A stretch of 9,646 nucleotides of DNA from Anaerolineales bacterium (GCA_030606845.1 JAUWFP010000063.1:1-9646); one strand, 5' to 3'. Shown: positions 1-6,895, counted from the stretch's first letter. Translations and numbers: made by a program. Notes: a model not told the origin generated them from the letters alone.

Positions 1-672
1 GTCGGTTTGCCTCACCGCGGCAACGAAGGCGCCCAAGTCCGGGGATGGATTGCGCTCACTGAGTTCTTCTAGAGCCTGCCCGCGCGGATGGCCGCGGTCT
101 AGCTGTCGGACCATGCGGCGGAGTTCATCTCCGAGCAATCCCGGATACCTCTCTGCAACCCTGCGCAGCGCGGTTTCAAATCCAAGCCCCGCCTCCATTC
201 CCAGAGACAATCGATCCATGAAGTAAGGCAATTCATTATCGATATCCATCTGGCGCCGTTCGACCCGCCAATTGAGCCACATTGGAGGCCCGTAATAACC
301 TGCAACCACGAATACAATCGCGAGAAACCACCCGACCAGGTCCCACCCCCGCCAGATGCCGAGCAGTACGCCGAAGGCAATGGATCCCAACAGGAGAAGC
401 CATCGGAACGCGGCGAAATCGCGGATGGACCACGGCATCCCTGAATGGGCCAACCTCGACTCCCCGATTATTGAGAGCCAATGTCGGATTAAAACATCAG
501 GCAGAGGGACGAACTCAAGTATGGGTTTAATTCGTTCCGCCAAACTGATCTGCTTACTTACGCTGGGCGATCCCGCCCGGACCTGCACCCCCATCAGCGC
601 AGTATAGACAATGATGAGTACAACCAGGCCGGTGAGCGTGGAGATCACAAGTGAGAGAAGTGAACTTTCCAT
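1..672 (-). CDS. tadC: TadC-like type II secretion F-domain protein, Flp pilus platform (3' end beyond window)
   Basis: The reading frame is open for 224 codons from ATG at 672 to the window edge, so the C-terminus is missing. Visible order: an N-terminal membrane helix (about residues 5-28), a basic linker, two further hydrophobic segments (about 89-105 and 112-130), then the start of a T2SSF domain from about residue 145, with the sequence ELPYFMDRLSLGMEAGLGFE and a following basic, helical stretch. Proteins of this family are inner-membrane platform subunits that couple the CpaF ATPase to assembly of the Flp (type IVc) pilus. The start lies 2 nt after the tadB stop and lacks a strong Shine-Dalgarno site, which suggests translational coupling. 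It is assigned TadC rather than TadB because it is the second of two tandem T2SSF genes, the usual Tad order. The family call is sure; the TadC label rests on position. Confidence 0.9.
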   Translation of the reverse strand, partial: MESSLLSLVISTLTGLVVLIIVYTALMGVQVRAGSPSVSKQISLAERIKPILEFVPLPDVLIRHWLSIIGESRLAHSGMPWSIRDFAAFRWLLLLGSIAFGVLLGIWRGWDLVGWFLAIVFVVAGYYGPPMWLNWRVERRQMDIDNELPYFMDRLSLGMEAGLGFETALRRVAERYPGLLGDELRRMVRQLDRGHPRGQALEELSERNPSPDLGAFVAAVRQTD

Positions 673-674
673 GT

Positions 675-1721
675 TCAATACCGGATCCGGACCATGCGTG
701 AGATGATCGCCCAGCCAATAAGCTGCAAGACGAACGCGACAACAACGAGCAGCTGCCCGATGAGCGTATCGAAAAGCACGTCGATATAGCGGGGGTTAAA
801 AGCCAGAAGAATGCCCGCGGATACGGGAACTAAAGCGGCGATAACCGTGCCCGTGAGTCTTCCCTGTGTGGTGACCGCCCGCACTTCGCGTTCAAGCTCG
901 ACGCGGCCGCGCAGCAGATCGGCGGACTCTTCCAGCATGCGGACCATATCTCCACCGAACTGCCGCTGCAGGATCAATCCATCCAATGCCAGCGCCAGGG
1001 ATTCATCGGGGTGTTCTGAAAGAAGCTTGCGCAGGGCTTCATCAATCGGGTGTCCCAGGGAAATTCGTCTTGATAGTTTCGCAAAAGCCTCTCTTATCGG
1101 CGAAGGCAGATCTTCCTGTGCGAAGCGAATCGCCTGTTCGAAGGACAGACCGGCTGAAAGGCCGGAGGCGAACGAGTCGAGCGCCTGCGGGAGCTGCTCT
1201 CCGAATCGGCGGCGATAAGTTTGCGCCCGATTGCGAATCAATGTCCTCGGCAGAATTGGCAGGATGAAAGCCAGCGCGAACCCAAGCAATACACCTCCTA
1301 TGCGGTTGCCGATGAAGCCGCCCGCTATAGCCGCGGCGATGAGGAGCAGCAAGTAGCGTGAGGGTTTACCACCCAGTTCGGCGTCCTGCCATTCCTCGAA
1401 CAGCGCCAACCCCCACGTTGTCCTCCAAACAGGCTTCGCCAGCCACTCCAGAGGGTCCGGAATCCTGCGCATCAGCCATAAGATAATTGGCTCCGGTTCT
1501 AGAGCGGGCAGTTGAGAAACCTCAGCAGTACGCGCCTTCCAGACCCGGCGCATCGTGCCCGCCTCCACCCACAGGATCAGTGATAAGACAACCACCAGAG
1601 TCGCAGAAGCGAGGGCGATCGCTGGAAAAAAGGCTGGATGCGCCCATGAAGCCGACTGCAATTGCCGGCGGAACAACCAGACAATCAGCACAAAGAGCGC
1701 TATGAGCGCGGCGCCAATCAA
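675..1721 (-). CDS. tadB: TadB-like type II secretion F-domain protein, Flp pilus platform
   Basis: This is a 348-residue protein if read from the first permitted start, TTG at 1721; it ends in TGA at 675-677. Hydrophobic helices lie at about 2-16, 33-51, 123-139 and 141-158, then a T2SSF domain at about 176-303 with the motif LPQALDSFASGLSAGLSFEQ, then helices at about 290-308 and 318-341. This is the usual TadB layout. It pairs with TadC to form the inner-membrane platform of the Flp pilus. The gene follows cpaF and precedes tadC by 2 nt. The TTG has no ribosome-binding site, while a strong one lies about 50 nt upstream and in frame, facing ACG at 1761-1763. Translation from ACG would add 14 residues (TFENIRSRIFNRTT before the TTG codon). 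The true N-terminus is therefore probably longer than the listed span. The family assignment is firm. Confidence 0.9.
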   Translation of the reverse strand: MIGAALIALFVLIVWLFRRQLQSASWAHPAFFPAIALASATLVVVLSLILWVEAGTMRRVWKARTAEVSQLPALEPEPIILWLMRRIPDPLEWLAKPVWRTTWGLALFEEWQDAELGGKPSRYLLLLIAAAIAGGFIGNRIGGVLLGFALAFILPILPRTLIRNRAQTYRRRFGEQLPQALDSFASGLSAGLSFEQAIRFAQEDLPSPIREAFAKLSRRISLGHPIDEALRKLLSEHPDESLALALDGLILQRQFGGDMVRMLEESADLLRGRVELEREVRAVTTQGRLTGTVIAALVPVSAGILLAFNPRYIDVLFDTLIGQLLVVVAFVLQLIGWAIISRMVRIRY

Positions 1722-1760
1722 TGTCGTACGGTTAAAAATGCGGCTTCGAATATTCTCAAA

Positions 1761-1778
1761 CGTGGTGGACTCTCCCCT
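1761..1778 (-). promoter_or_regulatory. Strong ribosome-binding site of tadB facing a non-canonical ACG codon
   Basis: Read on the minus strand, AGGGGAGAG (1778-1770) is followed after a near-optimal spacer (8 nt from GGAG) by ACG at 1763-1761, in frame with tadB. An in-frame TGA at 1779-1781 closes the frame just upstream, so the start must lie between 1778 and the TTG at 1721. No ATG, GTG or other TTG occurs in frame in that interval. ACG is a very weak initiator in bacteria, so this is either a rare start or a changed ATG. Confidence 0.6.
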
Positions 1779-1800
1779 TCAAGTCTCGTGTTGCTGCTGG

Positions 1801-3009
1801 TTACCGTTTCTGGGTCGTGCACTCCTTGTGCGCCCCTTTCTTCAGATCATAGCGAAAGAGCGGGACAAGCTTGAGCGCTTCACCCTCTTTCGCCGAGAGC
1901 TCGGTGATGGCCGTGATCACCCTGCGACCATCCGCCAAACGATCCTGCTGGAGGACGATTTCGACAGCTCCGGCGATCATCCTGCGAATGGCCGTCACCG
2001 GCATGTCGAAGCCAGCCATCAAGCCCATCGACTCCAAGCGGATCATGGCATCGGCGGGAGAGTTGGCGTGCAGCGTGGTCAATGAACCGCGATGCCCGGT
2101 GTTCATCGCCTGAAGCATGTCGAAGGCTTCACCGCCTCGAACCTCACCTATGATGATCCTGTCCGGCCGCATACGCAATGCGTTGCGTACTAGTGTGCGA
2201 ATGGGAATCTCCCCCGTCCCCTCGATGTTCGGCGGTCGAGATTCGAGCGACACCAGATCCGGGTGCTTAAGCTGCAGCTCAGCAGCGTCCTCGATCGTGA
2301 TGATGCGCTCTCCCTCCGGGATGCAAAGGCCAAGTGCGTTCAGCGTCGATGTTTTTCCCGAACCCGTACCGCCGGAAATGATGACGCTAACACGATCGAT
2401 CACACACTTACGCAGGAATTCCGCGATCTCCTCATTGATTGTGCCCAGTGAGGTCAGTTTCTCGAGCGTGAACGGATCGCGGGCGAACTTACGGATCGTT
2501 AGTGCCGGCCCGCCGATTGCCAGGGGCGGGATAATGACATTCACACGCGAGCCGTCTGGTAACCTGGCATCCACGAACGGGCTGCTCTCATCAATCCGCC
2601 TGCCGATAGGCGCGACGATGCGGTCGATCACATGCCGCAGATGAGCATCATCGCGAAAAGTCACATCCACCCGCTCGATTCTTCCCTCGCGCTCGATGAA
2701 AACATTCTGGACGTCGTTGACCATAATTTCCGTGATGGCGGGGTCCTCTAACAGCGGCTCGAGTGGACCCAATCCAACGATGCGGTCGACGACTCCGCGG
2801 ATGAGTTGCTCAGTCTGGTCCTTGGTGAGAATCAACGACTCACCTTCCAACACACGGCGAGTTCGCACGGTCAGCGCATCCCGCTCGGGCACACCATCCA
2901 AATCACCGGCTTCCATCTCAGCTTCCAAGTCATCCGAGAGCAGCCGGTGGATGCGATCTTCAAGATCGAGCAAATCAATAGGTTGAGTTGATGCCTTCTT
3001 CTGTGCCAT
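1801..3009 (-). CDS. cpaF: CpaF/TadA-type secretion ATPase, Flp pilus assembly motor
   Basis: This complete 402-residue ATPase of the type II/IV secretion (VirB11-like, GspE) superfamily powers Flp pilin assembly at the cytoplasmic face of the membrane. The N-terminal region (1-170) has the typical CpaF motifs VDRIVGLGPLEPLLEDP and EIMVNDVQNVFIE. The nucleotide-binding core follows: Walker A GGTGSGKTS (213-221), Asp box ITIEDAAEL (237-245), Walker B IIIGEVRGGE (285-294) and His box TGHRGSLTTLHANS (304-317). All catalytic elements are present, so it should be active. Start ATG at 3009 has AAGGAC about 7 nt upstream, and it lies 16 nt after the cpaE stop. Length matches the family. It sits between cpaE and tadB, the standard Tad order. 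The C-terminal tail after about residue 390 is basic and Lys-rich and is probably not part of the fold. Confidence 0.96.
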   Translation of the reverse strand: MAQKKASTQPIDLLDLEDRIHRLLSDDLEAEMEAGDLDGVPERDALTVRTRRVLEGESLILTKDQTEQLIRGVVDRIVGLGPLEPLLEDPAITEIMVNDVQNVFIEREGRIERVDVTFRDDAHLRHVIDRIVAPIGRRIDESSPFVDARLPDGSRVNVIIPPLAIGGPALTIRKFARDPFTLEKLTSLGTINEEIAEFLRKCVIDRVSVIISGGTGSGKTSTLNALGLCIPEGERIITIEDAAELQLKHPDLVSLESRPPNIEGTGEIPIRTLVRNALRMRPDRIIIGEVRGGEAFDMLQAMNTGHRGSLTTLHANSPADAMIRLESMGLMAGFDMPVTAIRRMIAGAVEIVLQQDRLADGRRVITAITELSAKEGEALKLVPLFRYDLKKGAHKECTTQKR

Positions 3010-3025
3010 AGACGGTCCTTGGCGG

Positions 3026-3790
3026 CTAACGCTCTATCGACGCGTTTTTGATCATAGGGGCATGACCCAATTCCTTGCGCCCCGCTACCGCTTTACGCAA
3101 TCTCGCGGCCAGCAATACAACCCCGCGCCCGAAGCTGCTGCGCCTGTCGCTGACGCAGGGGTTTCCAAAGCTCACCTGGTATCCAACGGCGCGCGGATCC
3201 GGTGGAAGCGCTGCCAGCAGCGGAATTTCCAATGACCCGGCGATCTCCGCCGGGCTGGCGGGATGCCGCCGTGTGATTTGATTGACCACCAGGCCGCTCT
3301 GATCCCGTAAGTTAACCGGCAGCGATTTAATCAGACGCCCAGCGGCCCGCAAAGCCGGCGGATCGGCCGTGGTCACAACCAGCGCAATATCCATCATCGC
3401 AAAGACCTTCTGCGTAACCGCAGACATTCCAGTGGGCATATCGAGCAAGAGCCACTCATTCTCGTCCGCGAGATAACCGAGCAGTTGGACAACCGCCAGC
3501 CAGTCGACATCGTTGAGCCACACATCTGGAGTTCGCATGAAGCTCAAACCTGTTGGATGCTGGGCAATGATGAGTTGCAGATGCTTTGGGCTGATCTCCT
3601 TCACGACCGGCAGCAAATCCGCCCAGGAACGCTGCGGCGAGAGATCCAACAGAAGATCGTCAGCGCCGGATCCCGGATTGAGATCGAGGAGCAGCGTTTG
3701 ACCATGGCCAGCGAGGGCGCACCCGAGGTTCGTCGCCACCAGCGACGCACCCACGCCGCCCTTCGCCGAGAGGATCCCGATGACCGTCAC
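3026..3790 (-). CDS. cpaE: CpaE/TadZ-like MinD/ParA-family ATPase, pilus localisation
   Basis: This 254-residue P-loop protein is of the MinD/ParA superfamily. The deviant Walker A is KGGVGAS at residues 10-16. It keeps the signature lysine of the family (K10), but alanine stands at the position where MinD and ParA have the second lysine; as I recall, CpaE/TadZ proteins share this feature. A switch-like LLLDLNPGSG (33-42), Walker B-like WLLLDMPTG (113-121) and a nucleotide-base region around VVNQITRR (168-175) follow. The family positions the Tad machine at its site, often the cell pole. There is no N-terminal receiver-like domain, so the protein is shorter than Caulobacter-type CpaE. The GTG start at 3790 is preceded by GGGAGGT inside the end of cpaB, and it lies 1 nt after the cpaB TAG, so the two are translationally coupled. 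ParA-like plasmid partition is unlikely given the operon. Confidence 0.88.
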   Translation of the reverse strand: MTVIGILSAKGGVGASLVATNLGCALAGHGQTLLLDLNPGSGADDLLLDLSPQRSWADLLPVVKEISPKHLQLIIAQHPTGLSFMRTPDVWLNDVDWLAVVQLLGYLADENEWLLLDMPTGMSAVTQKVFAMMDIALVVTTADPPALRAAGRLIKSLPVNLRDQSGLVVNQITRRHPASPAEIAGSLEIPLLAALPPDPRAVGYQVSFGNPCVSDRRSSFGRGVVLLAARLRKAVAGRKELGHAPMIKNASIER

Positions 3791-3791
3791 G

Positions 3792-4466
3792 CTACGAACC
3801 TCCCTCGGGTTGGAGCAGGATCAACAGCGAAAAACCGTTCGCACGAGCATATAGAATGGCGACCGCCTCCTCAATGGATACGGCCAAAGTCAATTGATCC
3901 GGGTGATCGCTTGCGCCATCAAAGCCCAGGATCTCCACCGAAGAGACGATCACACCCGCTTCCTCAACCGGTTGACCGGTGAGATAGGCGAGGAGGTCGA
4001 CATGATCACCCGTGATCACCCCTGGAATCGGGCTTGCGAACCAACCTGCCGGGATCACGATCGCCCAACGTCCGTCAGGCAGGCGCGCCGAAAGCCCCGA
4101 CCCTCTTTCACCGGAGAAATCGGAGGTGAGCAGCACTTCATTTGCCTTGACCGGCGCGATCAACATCCGCCCTATCGCTTGAGCGGCATCCGTCAGATGC
4201 CCTTCCGGCAGAAGCCCTTCGGGTACAGGGCGGGTTTCGACCATCTCCGCGGTGATTTCCGTACCTGGCCGCAGGTCTTGCTGCGCCACCAGGGCGCGCG
4301 CAGTTGGGAGAGCGCTCGCCTGCAGACGGTTGAGGAAAAAGAAGGTGAGAATCCCCGCCAGCGCAGCGAGAAGCAGCGCCAGAATGATGTAGAAAGGAAT
4401 CCTTCGGCGGAATCCTGCAGCCCAGCTCGGGGTTGTCTCCGGTGTCGGTGTCGGCTTGCCATCCAT
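3792..4466 (-). CDS. cpaB: CpaB/RcpC-like Flp pilus assembly protein with SAF domain
   Basis: This 224-residue protein has a short cytoplasmic tail, one membrane helix at about 24-46, then an extracytoplasmic part. A SAF domain spans about 55-115 (ALVAQQDLRPGTEITAEMV, and later VKANEVLLTSDFS), followed by the RcpC/CpaB C-terminal domain (about 125-218) with the GDHVDLLAYL motif typical of this group. Members help assemble or stabilise the Flp pilus machinery outside the inner membrane. ATG at 4466 has AAGGAT about 7 nt upstream. It is the first gene of the pilus operon in this window, 1 nt ahead of cpaE, and its leader carries a predicted promoter and a hairpin. The C-terminus contains the cpaE ribosome-binding site. 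The call rests on SAF domain plus position; the sequence alone is less conserved than cpaF. Confidence 0.88.
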   Translation of the reverse strand: MDGKPTPTPETTPSWAAGFRRRIPFYIILALLLAALAGILTFFFLNRLQASALPTARALVAQQDLRPGTEITAEMVETRPVPEGLLPEGHLTDAAQAIGRMLIAPVKANEVLLTSDFSGERGSGLSARLPDGRWAIVIPAGWFASPIPGVITGDHVDLLAYLTGQPVEEAGVIVSSVEILGFDGASDHPDQLTLAVSIEEAVAILYARANGFSLLILLQPEGGS

Positions 4467-4482
4467 ATTGAGATCCTTCTTT

Positions 4483-4496
4483 ATTGGTTATCCAAT
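4483..4496 (-). repeat. Short inverted repeat just upstream of the cpaB ribosome-binding site
   Basis: ATTGG and CCAAT arms of 5 bp are separated by 4 nt, ending about 3 nt before the AGAAGGAT translation signal of cpaB. It could be a small operator or an RNA hairpin that tunes access to the start. It is short enough to be chance. Confidence 0.25.
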
Positions 4497-4528
4497 TTCT
4501 CACTTAATACTGTGTTGATGGAACCAAG

Positions 4529-4551
4529 AAAGCGGCTGAGTCAGCCGCTTT
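4529..4551 (-). terminator. Perfect hairpin in the predicted pilus-operon leader (terminator or attenuator)
   Basis: The arms AAAGCGGCTG and CAGCCGCTTT form a 10-bp perfect stem around a 3-nt loop. On the minus strand the stem is followed by TTTCTT, and on the plus strand by TTTGTT, so it resembles a short-tailed intrinsic terminator usable in either direction. It lies between the predicted pilus promoter (4611-4640) and cpaB. It could therefore act as a leader attenuator. The simpler reading is that it terminates transcripts arriving from the upstream phosphodiesterase gene. Confidence 0.6.
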
Positions 4552-4578
4552 GTTGATTACCTTTGGTTGTCTCGCAAC

Positions 4579-4747
4579 ATGTCCCCCAGTCTGTGTTTCA
4601 TCGTAGGTCGAATGTAGCACAGCACGAAGGGGCGTGTCAACTGGGCGAATATCATTAAGTCAAATCTGTACGGCCAATTTTCCTCGTTCGCCTGAGGTGT
4701 GGAGGTCTTGCGATCCATCTGAGGCTCGATTAAGCCGCGCCAGAACC
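4579..4747 (-). repeat. Dispersed intergenic repeat, copy 1 (with extra block of about 66 nt)
   Basis: This stretch matches 9101-9207 in two blocks. Positions 4607-4632 match 9130-9155 at 24 of 26 bases, and 4700-4718 match 9158-9176 at 18 of 19. A looser match of about 20 bases at 4579-4599 aligns with 9101-9121. Between the strong blocks this copy has about 66 nt (4633-4698) absent from the other copy, flanked by GTGT on each side. Read on the minus strand, a hairpin GGCTT-AATC-GAGCC lies near the distal end and is kept in the other copy with changed bases. It is not a recognised insertion sequence, and its frames carry stops. Confidence 0.75.
4611..4640 (-). promoter_or_regulatory. Predicted sigma-A/sigma-70 promoter of the cpaB-cpaE-cpaF-tadB-tadC operon
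   Basis: On the minus strand, TTGACA (4640-4635) is a perfect -35 box, and TACATT (4616-4611) matches 4 of 6 bases of the -10 consensus; the spacer is 18 nt. Transcription would begin near 4604, giving a leader of about 140 nt before cpaB that includes the hairpin at 4529-4551. The -10 is in the shared repeat core, and the -35 is in the block unique to copy 1. Confidence 0.5.
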
Positions 4748-4774
4748 AGTCAGAACCGAGGATCCCTCCTAGGG

Positions 4775-4802
4775 AAAACGAGGACGTACATGAACGTCGT
4801 CC
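4775..4802 (-). terminator. Possible weak terminator after the phosphodiesterase gene
   Basis: About 45 nt after the stop codon at 4844, the minus strand has GACGT-TCATGT-ACGTC, a 5-bp stem with a 6-nt loop, followed by a short T-rich tract (CTCGTTTT). Alternative pairing of GGACG with CGTCC is also possible. The stem is short, so this is tentative. The rest of 4803-4843 shows no gene. Confidence 0.3.
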
Positions 4803-4843
4803 AGGGCAGGAAGATGAAGCCTAGGATCGCCCTTCGATATGAT

Positions 4844-6229
4844 CTATCCTTCGATCTGCGCCTCCTTTGAACCGGTTCCTCCATCATTATGAAGCTGATT
4901 CAACCAACTTTTACAGAGGTGATACACACTCGCCGCGCCGATCAGCTCCCCATCGACAGTCAATTCAGAAGGATGCAGCAGGAAGGGGTGCGTTTGCGTG
5001 CCACCCAGGCCGCCGTGGAACCCGATTAACTCCTCGAAGGCTGCGCCTTCGTTATTCTCGGGATCATAGAAGCTGTTGACGAGGATGTCGGGACAATTCG
5101 GGAAACTGTCGGTGCGCCTCAAGTGGGCCGGCGCGTTCGAACCGAAGATGGTCAGCGGGTTTCCACCTTCAATCCGATCGTCTTTGAGGTAATACACGCC
5201 GTTGGCGCCCATCGCGACAGGCCCATCTTTCTCCGAACGCACCATGATGAAACCGATGCCTTCGTGCGCCCGCAAACCGGGGATCACATCCGGGAATGAT
5301 TCTTCGATCTCCTCCAATGTCATTCGATGGTCCCATTCCGTAAAAGTGATCAGCCCTAGATTGCCCGAGGCCAGCGCGATGACTTGAGGTTTCTCCTCCT
5401 CATCTTCCTTCTGTGAGTGCTCTAGAGCCTGTTCTGCTTCCGGACCAATGAGGACATTCCCATCCACAGTCTGATCCTTGAGCGCTCTTCCCATGACTTT
5501 GGAGGCCACCGAGGTTTCGTTATGAATTGTGTCCGACATGAGCACGCTCAGATGACCATACGCTTCTCCAGCGGTCTCATAGCTGCCAACTTCGACGCCC
5601 TCGCGCATGAGCTGCTGAACGAACTCCTCGAGCGACATGTCGTAACGTTGTTTAAATGTTGCCCCACCGGTTTGACCGTGATCGGAGAGAATCACGAGGT
5701 GATAGGGTCGCGGAGCATCGCGAATAGCAGTTTCCAAGCGGCCGAACTGCCGATCGAGCTTGAATAAGACATTGAATACGCCTGGATCGAGAATTCCAGA
5801 GTGGTGTGCGATCTCGTCGTACCCCACAAACGTGGCGTAGGCTGATTTCCGTCCGGCAAACACATCGCCGATGAGTGTATAGATATTCAGCTCGCGCATC
5901 AGGACTGTCATCGCCGCGCGGATGAAGGGATAGAGCCCGCCGCGATGACTCTTGTCGAGGATGGGCTGGACGTTGTTCTTTCGTGCCGCCCGGAACTGGC
6001 GCCATTCAAGAATGACATCCCACAAGAAGAGCAGCAGTGTCCGGGAAGCGTTATAGGGATTGGTGAAATACGCCTGGAATTCGGAGGTGTGAAACTTGGT
6101 CTTGTCCTTTATCGTGCTTGCGGTAGCCATGACGTACACCGCATCGCCTGAGAAAAGGTTCCCGCGGCTGGCGCCATCATCAGAGAGCAATCCGTTCCCA
6201 TCTGAGTGAGATTGTTCCATTCCGGACAA
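4844..6229 (-). CDS. C-terminal fragment: phosphodiesterase catalytic domain
   Basis: Read from TTG at 6229, this part has 461 residues; the frame is in fact open back to the amber codon at 6326. Recognisable alkaline-phosphatase-superfamily metal-site motifs are GYDEIAHHSG (about residues 137-145 of this part; Asp and His ligands), LSDHGQTGG (about 181-189; Asp-His pair), and a late histidine in GFHGGLGGTQTH (about 415-425). The EIDG aspartate and the nucleophile region are in the other fragment, so this piece alone should be inactive. No ribosome-binding site supports the TTG, so independent translation is doubtful. An acidic, low-complexity stretch (KEDEEEK) lies in the middle. The end of the gene is followed by the repeat-bearing intergenic region before the pilus operon. 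Confidence 0.7.
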   Translation of the reverse strand: MSGMEQSHSDGNGLLSDDGASRGNLFSGDAVYVMATASTIKDKTKFHTSEFQAYFTNPYNASRTLLLFLWDVILEWRQFRAARKNNVQPILDKSHRGGLYPFIRAAMTVLMRELNIYTLIGDVFAGRKSAYATFVGYDEIAHHSGILDPGVFNVLFKLDRQFGRLETAIRDAPRPYHLVILSDHGQTGGATFKQRYDMSLEEFVQQLMREGVEVGSYETAGEAYGHLSVLMSDTIHNETSVASKVMGRALKDQTVDGNVLIGPEAEQALEHSQKEDEEEKPQVIALASGNLGLITFTEWDHRMTLEEIEESFPDVIPGLRAHEGIGFIMVRSEKDGPVAMGANGVYYLKDDRIEGGNPLTIFGSNAPAHLRRTDSFPNCPDILVNSFYDPENNEGAAFEELIGFHGGLGGTQTHPFLLHPSELTVDGELIGAASVYHLCKSWLNQLHNDGGTGSKEAQIEG

Positions 6230-6325
6230 GAGGCTTGGTTTGCTCGAAGCGATAATCTCACCGCTTTCTTTGTCATACCAGCGGAACGCGGGGATGTCGC
6301 TGTTGTTTCCATGGAGGATTCCCGC

Positions 6326-6895
6326 CTAGCTGGCGGAGGTCGGTGAAGAGGTATCCGTCTCCCAACTCGACAGCGTGTGGCTACCGCTCTCCAGCCAGTG
6401 CTGAAGCGTGGGCATGTACCCTTCTTCAAGAGCTTTCTCCAGGATAGGCCGCGCCAGACCATCGATCTCCAGGAATAAGACACCGGGTACGTCTGTGACT
6501 TCGGGCTTGGCGGTGTGCTTCATACGCCGCTTCACCAGGTTGCGGTACCAGGAGCTGTCGTCGTCTATGGTGAGCAAGGTGCTCAAGATGATGTTAATCG
6601 CCGACATACCCAATGCCACCCAGAACGCTGTCCAGAAGCCATCGATGCTGAACCTATCCATCAGCTGTGCGGCAAACCACACGACGAGGCCATTCATCAC
6701 CAGCGCCGCAAACCCGAGCGTAAAAACGGCAAACGGGACCAAAACAAAGCTCAGCAAGGGCCACAGCAGCGCGTTTAGAAGACCAATAACTGCTGCTCCA
6801 ATGATTGCCACGCCAAGGCTTTCAATGTAGACGCCATTGAGGAGATAGCTCATGATAATTAGGGCGATTGCTGAAATCGCCCAGATGACCAGCAC
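6326..6895 (-). CDS. N-terminal fragment: holin-like membrane region plus start of phosphodiesterase domain
   Basis: This fragment has 189 residues from GTG at 6895 to the amber codon. Residues 1-110 hold about four hydrophobic helices (roughly 3-20, 29-60, 62-80, 88-109), with the GLLNALLWPLL type sequence typical of the small membrane family annotated as phage holin 4. A basic linker (about 120-130, VKRRMKH) follows, and then the opening strand of the phosphodiesterase fold, GVLFLEIDGLARP (138-150). The aspartate there (D145) is the expected first metal ligand. The fragment ends at ETDTSSPTSAS, in the region that should carry the catalytic Thr/Ser. Alone it could make a membrane protein but not a phosphodiesterase. 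The GTG lacks a good ribosome-binding site; the in-frame extension to 6943 would add about 16 basic and hydrophobic residues. Confidence 0.7.
   Translation of the reverse strand: MLVIWAISAIALIIMSYLLNGVYIESLGVAIIGAAVIGLLNALLWPLLSFVLVPFAVFTLGFAALVMNGLVVWFAAQLMDRFSIDGFWTAFWVALGMSAINIILSTLLTIDDDSSWYRNLVKRRMKHTAKPEVTDVPGVLFLEIDGLARPILEKALEEGYMPTLQHWLESGSHTLSSWETDTSSPTSAS

Noticed and set aside
811..1218. Plus-strand open frame of 135 codons opposite tadB
   Set aside because: It is Ser/Arg-rich shadow translation of a clear T2SSF gene, with no domain or ribosome-binding site.
1555..2085. Plus-strand open frame of 176 codons across the tadB/cpaF junction
   Set aside because: It runs antisense across two conserved genes; its composition follows their codon positions, and no motif is present.
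2117..2644. Plus-strand open frame of 175 codons opposite cpaF
   Set aside because: It lies antisense to the Walker and His-box region of cpaF; low-complexity Ser/Arg-rich output is typical of a shadow frame.
3026..3790. Plasmid or chromosome partition ParA
   Set aside because: The KGGVGAS motif and tight coupling with cpaB and cpaF identify a pilus-localisation ATPase; there is no parB and no clustered parS-like site.
3894..4556. Plus-strand open frame of 220 codons opposite cpaB and its leader
   Set aside because: It is long only because of base composition; it has no recognisable domain and runs through the hairpin and leader region of the opposite gene.
4467..4843. CRISPR array or tRNA gene in the intergenic region
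   Set aside because: There are no regularly spaced repeats and no cloverleaf; the repeated segments are single copies of a dispersed element.
4634..4870. Plus-strand small open frame inside repeat copy 1
   Set aside because: It is not preserved in copy 2, has no ribosome-binding site and overlaps the end of the opposite gene.
6326..6895. Prophage holin
   Set aside because: The holin-like helices are in frame with a phosphodiesterase domain, and no other phage gene is present.
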